A program made the translations under genes and the position numbers. A stretch of 20,580 nt of DNA from NCBI GenBank assembly GCA_030432015.1, contig JAUIHJ010000033.1:1-20580 (forward strand), in the 5' to 3' direction. The stretch is from a bacterium. Lineage in GTDB: Bacteria; Planctomycetota; Planctomycetia; Pirellulales; Pirellulaceae. The notes beneath the pieces were generated by a model. It did not search any database. It had not been told where the DNA came from and worked only from the letters and a program-made list of their open reading frames with translations. How positions within the stretch are numbered: the stretch's first letter is position 1; each line of letters opens with the position of its first letter. Below, piece by piece: positions 7,066-14,319 of this stretch.

Positions 7066-7689
7066 TTATGCGTCCCTTTCACCTTCGTCATCGATCCCAG
7101 TTGGCTGAATTGCTTTGGTGTACATGTCGAGGATCGTGAGCAGCCCGTTGGGCAGAGGCAGCGAACCAGCGGTCAGGCTAACTCTCAAGGAACTCGACTT
7201 CTGGCTCCTGGAGTTGTTCTTCGTTGAATCACCGAAATTGTCGTCAGAACTACTGCTGATGCGCCCCTTCAGTTGGGCTTTCCTGTCGATGATCTTGCCT
7301 TCTTTTGACCTGGTCGTCTCAGAAGATGTTGCCGTCGTCAGGTCGAGATCGAAATCGATCGTCAGGGAAGTAATTGCTAATGAACTGAAGGGAACAATGC
7401 AGAGTAATGGGAGCGAAAAAACAAGATCAACCTTCTTCAAATGGCCGGCTTCGCCTTCTTGCTTGTCGGGGTCGACGACGCCCTTGACCATGACCATCTT
7501 GATCAAGATGGGCTCGTGCGTGCCGTCATCCGTCTTGGTGAAGCAATAGTCCAAGATGAACCTTTGCTGCCCCGTCGCCATGACAACATTTGCTTTCGAA
7601 GCGGCGACCAAAGGCGCGGTGATGATTGATTCGATATCAATCTCGCCGCTGTTCTTGGGTACGAAAGGCCGACTGGTTGATTCTGGCAT
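7066..7689 (-). CDS. DUF2589 family protein (second copy)
   Basis: This is a protein of 207 residues, laid out like the 280-residue protein encoded 14 nt upstream. It has an N-terminal helix IIDAPL-type segment (IESIITAPLVAASKAN, 19-34) leading to RFILDYCF (43-50). A short strand pair follows (EPILIKMVMVKGVV, 59-72), then the core LPLLCIVPFSSLAITSLTIDFDLDL (93-117), a Ser/Lys-rich hydrophilic stretch (121-167), and a C-terminal SLRVSLTAGSLPLPNGLLTILDMY (167-190). The last segment mirrors YTVNVHAGQLPLPEGVTTI in the upstream paralogue. DUF2589 has no established function. There is no signal peptide. The C-terminal tail is acidic. The ATG has AAGG about 5 nt upstream, and the gene is read in one row with its neighbours. 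Confidence 0.85.
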   Translation of the reverse strand: MPESTSRPFVPKNSGEIDIESIITAPLVAASKANVVMATGQQRFILDYCFTKTDDGTHEPILIKMVMVKGVVDPDKQEGEAGHLKKVDLVFSLPLLCIVPFSSLAITSLTIDFDLDLTTATSSETTRSKEGKIIDRKAQLKGRISSSSDDNFGDSTKNNSRSQKSSSLRVSLTAGSLPLPNGLLTILDMYTKAIQPTGIDDEGERDA

Positions 7690-7703
7690 ATCTGCCTTTT
7701 TTG

Positions 7704-8546
7704 CTAGTCCAGGGTAATCGGCTCAATCGCGTTGGTGAACGCCTTGATAATCGTCGTTACACCCTCAGGCAAAGGCAGCTGGCCGGCGTGAACATTCACC
7801 GTGTATTTTGCCGAATTGCTCTTCTGATAGTGCGTGTCATGGGTCGAGGAATCTTTCTGGTCATAGCTTGCCGATCCCTTGACGCTGACCGAGAATGGCC
7901 CATAACCGGCCTTCGCCTCAAAGCTTGATTCACCCTTAATCTGCTTCGACTTTTGTTCGCTCGTTTCTTCGGAGAAACTCGACTTGACTTCCATTTCGAA
8001 GTTGATGTCGACCGTTTCGACGCCGAGCGAACTGAGCGGTATCACGGTCATCATCGGAAGGTTAAAAGCGGTCGTCACGTTGGTGATGACCGGAGCAATC
8101 GGTTTCACTTCAGGGACCGCGGCGACTCCCGGCGTGCCTGGGACAGGCGGCGTGGCGGTCGGATCCGCAGGGACCGGATCCTTCGCCGGAATCGCAGCTC
8201 TGCCGGGAACCCCAGGCGTGATGACCGCGCGCGTCAATGACATCGTGATCATAACGGGCTCGTAGCTGTCATGTTCCGCAATCGCAGGCCTGCCTAGTTT
8301 TCCGGGTGTCCCCGGAATCACCGTCCCCGATTGCGGATCCACCTTCTCTTCCGTTGGCGCCTCTCCGGCGACGGCCGGTGTTTCCTTGATGGTCCGTTTA
8401 ATAAAGCAGGTGTCTAACAGGAATTTGGTCTGCGTGACCGCCATGGCTGCATTCGCATTGGCTGCCGCATTCAAAGGGCCGCCGATCAAGGCTTCCATTG
8501 GAAGCCCTGAGAACTGCTGCGCCATCGAGAGAAGTCCGGTTTCCAT
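7704..8546 (-). CDS. DUF2589 family protein with Pro-Gly repeat insertion
   Basis: This is a protein of 280 residues and the first gene of a seven-gene minus-strand row. Residues 14-49 (LPMEALIGGPLNAAANANAA through FLLDTCF) are the typical DUF2589 opening helix. Residues about 55-153 are an insertion with three related Pro-Gly units: VIPGTPG (76-82), ITPGVPG (109-115) and PVPGTPG (134-140). Each is followed a few residues later by a PA or PE. The core then resumes with FNLPMMTVIPLSSLGVETVDINFEMEV (161-187). A Ser/Lys-rich segment and the terminal YTVNVHAGQLPLPEGVTTIIKAF block complete it. The function is unknown. The ATG has AAAGGGA 7 nt upstream. The divergent intergenic region beside it would carry the promoter of the whole row; a weak candidate is TTGTAC-18-TATTAC on the minus strand around 8600-8630. 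Confidence 0.88.
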   Translation of the reverse strand: METGLLSMAQQFSGLPMEALIGGPLNAAANANAAMAVTQTKFLLDTCFIKRTIKETPAVAGEAPTEEKVDPQSGTVIPGTPGKLGRPAIAEHDSYEPVMITMSLTRAVITPGVPGRAAIPAKDPVPADPTATPPVPGTPGVAAVPEVKPIAPVITNVTTAFNLPMMTVIPLSSLGVETVDINFEMEVKSSFSEETSEQKSKQIKGESSFEAKAGYGPFSVSVKGSASYDQKDSSTHDTHYQKSNSAKYTVNVHAGQLPLPEGVTTIIKAFTNAIEPITLD

Positions 8547-8980
8547 GATTCGTTCCCTTTCGCATTAAACAACTAGAAGCACTGCCCACAAGTAATACTG
8601 GGCCACCTACGACCTGTACAACGACAAAACAATGTAGCGATTCTGGGCAACACGAGGCAAAGAGGTGGCATTTAAACCCCTAGACGAGTGAGATGCAACC
8701 CCCGCCCCTATCCGGCTCCTTGCGAGCTGCTGACTCGCGTTTGCACGTCTTCCGAACGAGGTTGTTTGGAAGATTGCCCTTGGATTGACTTGCCGATTCC
8801 CGCACACACTTCGGGTCGGTTTCTCTTGCTCGGTCGAGCTTGTGATCGGGACGGGACAGGAAGTCGTGCCAAATCTCTCAGACGGACCAGTTCGTGATCC
8901 GCCGGCGATTGGACACCTCATGCCGGAAAATCACGACGTCAGCGGTCTGTTTTCGCCTGCATCCTGCCTCATCGGGCCGC

Positions 8981-9009
8981 TTGTCAATCACTCGGAAAAT
9001 AGGTAATTT
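8981..9009 (+). promoter_or_regulatory. Candidate sigma70-type promoter of the fatty-acid operon
   Basis: TTGTCA (8981-8986) matches the -35 consensus at five of six positions. After a 17-nt spacer comes TAATTT (9004-9009), a weaker -10. Transcription would start near 9015-9017, about 30 nt before the ketosynthase ATG and inside the perfect dyad that follows. It is supported only by position and sequence. Confidence 0.35.
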
Positions 9010-9011
9010 CA

Positions 9012-9035
9012 TTCTGATACCCTTCATTATCAGAA
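9012..9035 (+). promoter_or_regulatory. Perfect dyad TTCTGATA-N8-TATCAGAA, operator-like
   Basis: Two 8-nt arms, TTCTGATA (9012-9019) and TATCAGAA (9028-9035), are exact inverse complements separated by CCCTTCAT. The dyad ends 9 nt before the ketosynthase ATG and overlies the start expected from the promoter candidate. That is the classic place for a dimeric repressor operator. It could also form an RNA hairpin covering the translation start, which has no clear Shine-Dalgarno site. I found no second copy in the window and no regulator gene nearby. Confidence 0.5.
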
Positions 9036-9044
9036 CGAGAAATC

Positions 9045-10304
9045 ATGATTGCGTCTGGCGGTACAAGTCAATTGCCCGAGAACCAGCGGATTGTCATATC
9101 CGGGATTGGTCTGACCGCGCCCAACGGGAATGACTGGGCCGAGTTTCGGAGCAACATTCTCGCGGGCAAGAGCGGCGTCAGCGAATATGAAATCCGGTAT
9201 GTCGGAAAGACGCTGGCCGGAATCTGCGATTTCGACGTGAAACGCTATCAATCCCGCAAGGATACGCGACGGGGAACCCGCGCCGGCAGCGTTGGGATCT
9301 ATTCGGCCAACGAAGCGGTTAAACACGCCGGGCTCGACTGGGAGAACATCGACCGTTCGCGGGTCGGTATGTATATCGGCGTGACCGAGCACGGTAACGT
9401 CGAGACGGAAAACGAGATCTTCGAACTTCAAGGCTTCGATTACGACACGTCGTTCTGGTCGCATCATCACAATCCTCGGACGGTCGCGAACAATCCCGCG
9501 GGAGAAGTGGCGCTCAACATGGGGATCACCGGGCCGCACTACACAATTGGCGCTGCCTGTGCTGCCGGCAACGCCGGCCTGATCCAGGGTGCCCAGATGT
9601 TGCGGCTGAACGAATGCGATGTGGCCATCGCCGGCGGTGTCTCCGAAAGCATCCACACATTTGGAATCTTTGCCAGCTTCAAGAGCCAGGGCGCCTTGGC
9701 TTCGCACGACGACCCGACGAAAGCCTCGCGACCGTTCGACACGCAGAGAAACGGGATCGTGGTGGCCGAAGGCGGTTGCCTGTTTGTGCTCGAGCGACTG
9801 GATGACGCGAAGCGTCGTGGCGCCACGATCTACGGCGAACTCGTGGGCTACGCAATGAATACCGACGCGACCGACTTTGTCCTGCCGAATTCGGACCGCC
9901 AGGCCGAATGTGTTGCCCTGGCCCTTAAGAAGGCCGGATTGAAAGCGGAACAGATCGATATCGTTAGCACCCACGCCACGGGCACGAGTCTGGGGGATGC
10001 CCAAGAGTGTGCGGCCCTGCGTCGCGCGTTTGGTGGTTGCGAGAAGACCCTCTTCAACAATACAAAGAGTCTTATCGGCCACGCGATGGGCGCCGCCGGG
10101 GCGTTGGAACTGTCTGGCAACCTGGCCTCATTTCAAGATGGCGTCTGCCACGCGACCATCAACGTCGACGAGCTGGACCCCGAGTGTGCGCTGGAAGGGT
10201 TGGTCATCAACGAGCCCCGCGAAACAGGACGTCCCCGCTTTATTCTGAATAACTCGTTCGGGATGCTGGGAATTAATTCCGTCGTCATTATTGAACGAAT
10301 TTAA
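9045..10304 (+). CDS. Beta-ketoacyl-ACP synthase, FabF-like
   Basis: This is a cytosolic condensing enzyme of 419 residues, normal length for the FabF/KS-II fold. The Cys-His-His triad is complete: nucleophile Cys172 in GAACAAGNAG, His310 in STHATGTSLGD, and His346 in KSLIGHAMGAAG with the conserved Lys341. The C-terminal NNSFGMLGIN loop is also present. It would accept an acyl chain on Cys172 and condense it with malonyl-ACP, extending the chain by two carbons. It heads a six-gene operon with its own carrier protein, dehydratase, enoyl reductase and two desaturase-like flavoproteins, so it probably belongs to a specialised pathway rather than bulk fatty-acid synthesis. The ATG at 9045 has only a weak GAG upstream; a dyad lies just before it. 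Chain length and starter unit cannot be read from the sequence. Confidence 0.92.
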   Translation: MIASGGTSQLPENQRIVISGIGLTAPNGNDWAEFRSNILAGKSGVSEYEIRYVGKTLAGICDFDVKRYQSRKDTRRGTRAGSVGIYSANEAVKHAGLDWENIDRSRVGMYIGVTEHGNVETENEIFELQGFDYDTSFWSHHHNPRTVANNPAGEVALNMGITGPHYTIGAACAAGNAGLIQGAQMLRLNECDVAIAGGVSESIHTFGIFASFKSQGALASHDDPTKASRPFDTQRNGIVVAEGGCLFVLERLDDAKRRGATIYGELVGYAMNTDATDFVLPNSDRQAECVALALKKAGLKAEQIDIVSTHATGTSLGDAQECAALRRAFGGCEKTLFNNTKSLIGHAMGAAGALELSGNLASFQDGVCHATINVDELDPECALEGLVINEPRETGRPRFILNNSFGMLGINSVVIIERI

Positions 10305-10341
10305 GCCAGCACCGAATTTGCTGTATGGAGAAGCAAAACGT

Positions 10342-10602
10342 ATGACATCTTCTGAGATCCGCGAAGAAATCCTGGATATTCTGGAAAACATCGCACCGGA
10401 CGAGGACTTATCCGACCTGACCGACGACGTCGCCTTCGTTGATCAGCTCGAATTGGACAGTATGGACTTCTTGGATATCGTGATGGAATTGCGGAAACGG
10501 CATCGCGTTCAGATTCCTGAAGAAGACTATACCGAGTTGGCCAGCATGGCGAGCACCGTCGCCTACCTGACGCCACTGATGAAAGACATGCAGAAGGCCT
10601 GA
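10342..10602 (+). CDS. Acyl carrier protein
   Basis: This is an acidic protein of 86 residues with the four-helix carrier-protein layout. Ser40 in QLELDSMDFLDIVMEL is the phosphopantetheine attachment site (DSM in place of the commoner DSL). The acyl or polyketide chain would be carried here while the neighbouring synthase, dehydratase and reductase act on it. The chosen ATG (10342) has GGAG about 11 nt upstream. An upstream ATG at 10291 overlaps the ketosynthase end and adds 17 unlikely residues. It starts 37 nt after the ketosynthase gene. A dedicated carrier next to a KS points to a product kept separate from housekeeping fatty acids. Confidence 0.92.
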   Translation: MTSSEIREEILDILENIAPDEDLSDLTDDVAFVDQLELDSMDFLDIVMELRKRHRVQIPEEDYTELASMASTVAYLTPLMKDMQKA

Positions 10603-10767
10603 TCGCGCGGAACCGTCATCCGCAACCTGAACAATCGCTTGTTTCGGGGCCTCCGTCTTATCGGCCAGCGGGGCGTAGTGGACTGTGGTGCCCCACGGTC
10701 GACGGGACATTCCCCCCGCCGCGCTCTGCCCTGCACCCACTTCTTCCAGCCTCAGCCGTCCGCCGCT

Positions 10768-12156
10768 ATGTACGACACGATCATCATTGGCGCGGGAATG
10801 TCAGGCCTGGCGGCGGGGATTCGACTCGCTTACTTCGATCAGCGGGTATGTATCCTGGAACGCCACACCACCATTGGCGGCTTGAATTCATTCTATCGTT
10901 TGGGCGGGCGCGATTACGATGTGGGTCTGCACGCGGTGACGAACTACGTCCCCCAAGGGACCAAACGCGGGCCGCTGGCCCGAGCGCTCAAACAACTGCG
11001 CTTCACGCGGGACGACTTCGCCCTGGCGCCGCAGATCGGGTCTCGGATCGCCTTTCCCGGCGTGCACCTCGACTTCGGCAACGGCATCGACCTGCTCGAG
11101 TCCGAAGTGGCCAGCAAATTTCCGGCCCAGGTTGACAACTTTCGCCGCCTGCTTGCGCGGTTGATCGAATACGACGACCTGGATCAGGAGAGCTTCGAGA
11201 TCTCCGCCCGCGATGTCCTCAACGATACCTTGAGTGATCCGCTGTTGATTGAGATGTTGCTCTGCCCCTTGATGTGGTACGGCAATGCCCGCGAACATGA
11301 CATGGACTTTGGGCAATTCTGCATCATGTTCCGCAGCATCTTCCTGGAGGGATTCTCGCGGCCCTTTGCCGGTGTGCGGCTGATCCTGAAGAACCTCGTC
11401 CGCAAATTTCGGGCGCTCGGTGGCGAACTGAAATTGCGTAGCGGGGTTGAACGGATTCACGTCGAGGGCGATCAGGCGGTGGGCGTGGTCTTGGACAATG
11501 GCGAGGAGCTCGAGGGTCGCCGGATCCTCTCGTCGGCCGGCCTTGTCGAAACCCTGCGGCTGTGCGACGACGTAACCGAGCCGATCGATCAGCAGGCGGG
11601 GCGGCTCTCCTTCTGCGAAGCCATTTCGGTCCTCGATCGCGAACCACAGAAGCTGGGCTATGACCGCACGATCCTGTTCTTTAATGACTCGGAAACCTTT
11701 CACTGGAAAAAGCCCGACGAGCTGCTGTGCGACGTGCGGACAGGCGTGATCTGTTCCCCGAACAACTATGCCTACGATCCGGCGGACGGTCAGCTACCGG
11801 ACGGTGTGATGCGGATGACCGCCCTGGCAGATTTTGATCGCTGGTCCCATCTCTCTGAAGAAGCTTACCGACTGGAGAAGTTGCGATGGTACGATCGGAT
11901 TGTCGCCTCGGCAGTGCAATTCGTGCCGGACTTTCGCGGGCACGTCGTGGAAACGGACATGTTTACGCCGCGCACCATCCGCCGCTTCACCTGGCATGAC
12001 AACGGCGCCGTCTACGGAGCCCCCGAAAAGCGGCTCAACGGCACAACCCACCTCAGGAACCTGTTTCTGTGCGGGACAGATCAGGGTTTCGTCGGTATCA
12101 TAGGGTCCATTGTCAGCGGCATTTCCATTGCCAATCAGCATTGCTTGCGCGAGTAA
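10768..12156 (+). CDS. Phytoene-desaturase-like FAD oxidoreductase (first copy)
   Basis: This is a flavoprotein of 462 residues in the amine-oxidase/CrtI superfamily. The dinucleotide-binding motif is at the N-terminus, IIIGAGMSGLAAG (5-17), with the ribose-binding Glu31 at the end of the second strand (VCILER) and GG at 37-38 after it. The C-terminal FAD segment reads NLFLCGTDQGFVGIIGSIVSG. CrtI-type enzymes dehydrogenate or isomerise long chains. Relatives also sit in anammox ladderane-candidate clusters. No carotenoid gene is nearby, so an acyl or ACP-bound substrate is more likely; that is inference. I chose the ATG at 10768 because the motif follows at once; the frame opens at 10639, but those residues are not conserved-looking. 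It lies 165 nt after the ACP gene and 92 nt before the second copy. Confidence 0.88.
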   Translation: MYDTIIIGAGMSGLAAGIRLAYFDQRVCILERHTTIGGLNSFYRLGGRDYDVGLHAVTNYVPQGTKRGPLARALKQLRFTRDDFALAPQIGSRIAFPGVHLDFGNGIDLLESEVASKFPAQVDNFRRLLARLIEYDDLDQESFEISARDVLNDTLSDPLLIEMLLCPLMWYGNAREHDMDFGQFCIMFRSIFLEGFSRPFAGVRLILKNLVRKFRALGGELKLRSGVERIHVEGDQAVGVVLDNGEELEGRRILSSAGLVETLRLCDDVTEPIDQQAGRLSFCEAISVLDREPQKLGYDRTILFFNDSETFHWKKPDELLCDVRTGVICSPNNYAYDPADGQLPDGVMRMTALADFDRWSHLSEEAYRLEKLRWYDRIVASAVQFVPDFRGHVVETDMFTPRTIRRFTWHDNGAVYGAPEKRLNGTTHLRNLFLCGTDQGFVGIIGSIVSGISIANQHCLRE

Positions 12157-12248
12157 TCGGGCTGGCTGCCGACCGGGCGGCGTAGGCGCCCGTCGTTGGC
12201 TACCGATTGCCCCCACGCCAAGACCCCGAGGAAGAAACTAACGACTCG

Positions 12249-13697
12249 ATGCCAAAAGATTTTCTCAAAGGCGTGCAGGACGAATACGACGTCATCGTCA
12301 TCGGCAGCGGCCTGGCGGGCATGACGTCCGCCAACATCTTGGGACGCGCTGGATACTCGGTGCTGCTGCTTGAACAACATTACAAACTGGGTGGTATGGC
12401 CACCTGGTTCAAGCGACCGGGTGGTCACATCTTTGACGTTTCGCTGCACGGATTTCCGCACGGCATGATCAAGAGTTGCCGCCGCTATTGGTCGCCGGAA
12501 ATCGCCGAATCGATCGTCCCGCTGAAGCGCATTCGCTTTGACAACCCAATGTTTTCGTTGACGACCACCTACAACCGGGACGATTTTACCCGGCTGCTGA
12601 CGGATCAGTTCAACGTCGAGCCCGCCTCGGTAAAATCGTTCTTTGATGCCGCCAGGGGGATGAACTTCTACGACGATCAGGCCATGACGACCGGGGAACT
12701 GTTCGAAAAGTTCTTTCCGGGCCGGCACGATGTCGTCCGACTGCTGATGGAGCCGATCGTCTACGCCAATGGTTCGACTCTGGAGGACCCGGCGATCACC
12801 TACGGCATCGTGTTCTCCAATTTCATGTCCAAGGGGGTCTACACATTCGAAGGTGGGACAGACCGCTTGATCCAAATGATGGAGGCGGAACTGAAGTCGA
12901 ATCATGTCGACGTGCGGATCAAATGCGACGTCGAAAAGGTCAACCTCCGGCAGGGACGTGTGGCGAGCGTGACGGTCAACGGCCGCACGATCAAGACCCG
13001 CGCCGTCGTTTCCAACGCCAACCTCCGCGCGACGATCTTTCGGCTGCTGGGCGAAGCGCAGTTGGACCCCCAGTTTGTCGATCAGGCCCGCGAAGTCCGG
13101 CTGAACAACTCCAGCACCCAGGTTTACATGGCGCTCAAACCGGGTGAGACCGTCGAGGAGTCAACGGGCGATCTGCTGTTCAGTTCGACCGCGGCGGATT
13201 TCCGCACGGACCTGCTGCTGAGCCGCGACGTCACCAGCCGCACGTATTCGTTCTACTACCCGCGGACCCGTCCCGAGGGTCGCGAGCGGACGCTGCTGGT
13301 GTCCAGCACCAACGCGCACTACCGCGACTGGAGCGAGTTGTCCGATGACGACTACGAGGCCAGCAAGCAGGACTTGATCGAAACAACGCTGGATGCCGTC
13401 GAAAAGTACTTGCCGAATATCCGCGAACGACTGGCGCACGTCGAAGCGTCGACGCCCAGGACCTTTCGCCACTACACACAACATGTTGCCGGGGCCAGCT
13501 TCGGCACCAAATTCGAGGGGCTGGCCGTCAGTCGCGGGCTGCCGGACCAGGTCAAAGGCATGTATCATGCCGGCAGTGTTGGCATCATCATGTCGGGCTG
13601 GCTGGGGGCAATCAACTACGGCGTGATTGTCGCCAACGATGTCGACGCCATGCTGATGGCAGCCGCGACCAGCGGGAAAACGTCAGCTCCATCCTGA
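12249..13697 (+). CDS. Phytoene-desaturase-like FAD oxidoreductase (second copy)
   Basis: This is a flavoprotein of 482 residues, related in fold to the preceding gene but clearly different along its length. The FAD motif is DVIVIGSGLAGMTSAN (14-29), with Glu42 in LLLEQH and GG at 48-49. The C-terminal FAD block is GMYHAGSVGIIMSGWLGAINYG. Its length suits the CrtI/CrtO/RetSat-like group, which carry out desaturation, saturation or isomerisation of long conjugated chains. With the first copy it could act in sequence or as a heteromer on the ACP-bound chain. The ATG at 12249 is preferred; a TTG at 12207 would add 14 residues, and GAGGA lies about 20 nt before the ATG. It is followed by a FabZ-like gene after 114 nt, with a small GACGGC/GCCGTC hairpin (13710-13728) in the gap. 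Confidence 0.88.
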   Translation: MPKDFLKGVQDEYDVIVIGSGLAGMTSANILGRAGYSVLLLEQHYKLGGMATWFKRPGGHIFDVSLHGFPHGMIKSCRRYWSPEIAESIVPLKRIRFDNPMFSLTTTYNRDDFTRLLTDQFNVEPASVKSFFDAARGMNFYDDQAMTTGELFEKFFPGRHDVVRLLMEPIVYANGSTLEDPAITYGIVFSNFMSKGVYTFEGGTDRLIQMMEAELKSNHVDVRIKCDVEKVNLRQGRVASVTVNGRTIKTRAVVSNANLRATIFRLLGEAQLDPQFVDQAREVRLNNSSTQVYMALKPGETVEESTGDLLFSSTAADFRTDLLLSRDVTSRTYSFYYPRTRPEGRERTLLVSSTNAHYRDWSELSDDDYEASKQDLIETTLDAVEKYLPNIRERLAHVEASTPRTFRHYTQHVAGASFGTKFEGLAVSRGLPDQVKGMYHAGSVGIIMSGWLGAINYGVIVANDVDAMLMAAATSGKTSAPS

Positions 13698-13811
13698 CCG
13701 TGGCAAGGTGACGGCAACTGCAGCCGTCGCACTGCTCAACGGTTTCGCCCGGCAGAATACGACTGCCACGCCGGCAACGGCCAACAACCCAAGAAACGGA
13801 GACACCGCCGC

Positions 13812-14240
13812 ATGAGTCAGGAAGCCATTCTGGCAGCCATCCCCCATCGGCCGCCCATGCTGCTGGTCGACGAGATTGTCGAACAATCCGCCAGCACGAT
13901 CGTCTGTCGCAAGACGTTTCGTGACGACGAGTTCTTCTTTCAGGGCCATTACCCTGACCAACCGCTCGTCCCTGGCGTCATCCTTTGCGAGGCGGCGATG
14001 CAAGCGGGCGCCGTCTTGCTCTCCCAATTCGTTCAGGATGGCACGGGAGTCCCAGTCGCGACGCGGCTTAACGATGTGAAATTCAAGCGGATGGTTCACC
14101 CCGGTGATACGGTCGAGTTCGATGTCACGTTGAACGAACGCTTGGCTGATGCATTTTTCCTAACGGCCAAGGTCAAGTGTGACGGAAAGCTTGCCGCCCG
14201 CCTGGACTTCGCCTGCACGATTGCCTCCCCGCAGAACTAG
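13812..14240 (+). CDS. 3-hydroxyacyl-ACP dehydratase, FabZ-like
   Basis: This is a hot-dog-fold protein of 142 residues, close to the usual FabZ length. The catalytic pair is visible: His46 in FFFQGHYPDQPLVPGV and Glu60 in ILCEAAMQAGA, 14 residues apart as in known FabZ proteins. It would remove water from a 3-hydroxyacyl-ACP to give the trans-2-enoyl form. IPHRPPMLLVDEI (10-22) is also typical of the family. It starts with GGAG about 11 nt upstream of the ATG. It sits between the flavoproteins and the enoyl reductase, so it completes the dehydration and reduction half of the cycle. No ketoreductase gene lies in the operon, so that step must come from elsewhere. Confidence 0.92.
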   Translation: MSQEAILAAIPHRPPMLLVDEIVEQSASTIVCRKTFRDDEFFFQGHYPDQPLVPGVILCEAAMQAGAVLLSQFVQDGTGVPVATRLNDVKFKRMVHPGDTVEFDVTLNERLADAFFLTAKVKCDGKLAARLDFACTIASPQN

Positions 14241-14319
14241 CTTCCCCGTTTCCGATCCCAGTTCCAGATCCCTGGAGCTTTCCAGGACCTCGCATTCCAT
14301 CCAACGTTGTGAATCATCC

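Larger units (their letters stand above)
8547..9044. other. Divergent intergenic region between the DUF2589 row and the fatty-acid operon
   Basis: This gap of about 500 nt has no credible gene. Open frames here have no recognisable motifs and lack ribosome-binding sites. The left end should hold the leftward promoter of the DUF2589 genes. The right end holds a promoter-like pair and a perfect dyad just before the ketosynthase start. I see nothing identifiable in the middle (about 8660-8960). Confidence 0.55.

Noticed and set aside
8607..8921. 104-codon minus-strand frame in the divergent gap
   Set aside because: No motif, no ribosome-binding site, and it would lie across the region expected to hold the DUF2589 promoter.
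9030..10082. 350-codon minus-strand frame opposite the ketosynthase
   Set aside because: It is a shadow of the ketosynthase, whose Cys-His-His triad is intact; no family motif on the opposite strand.
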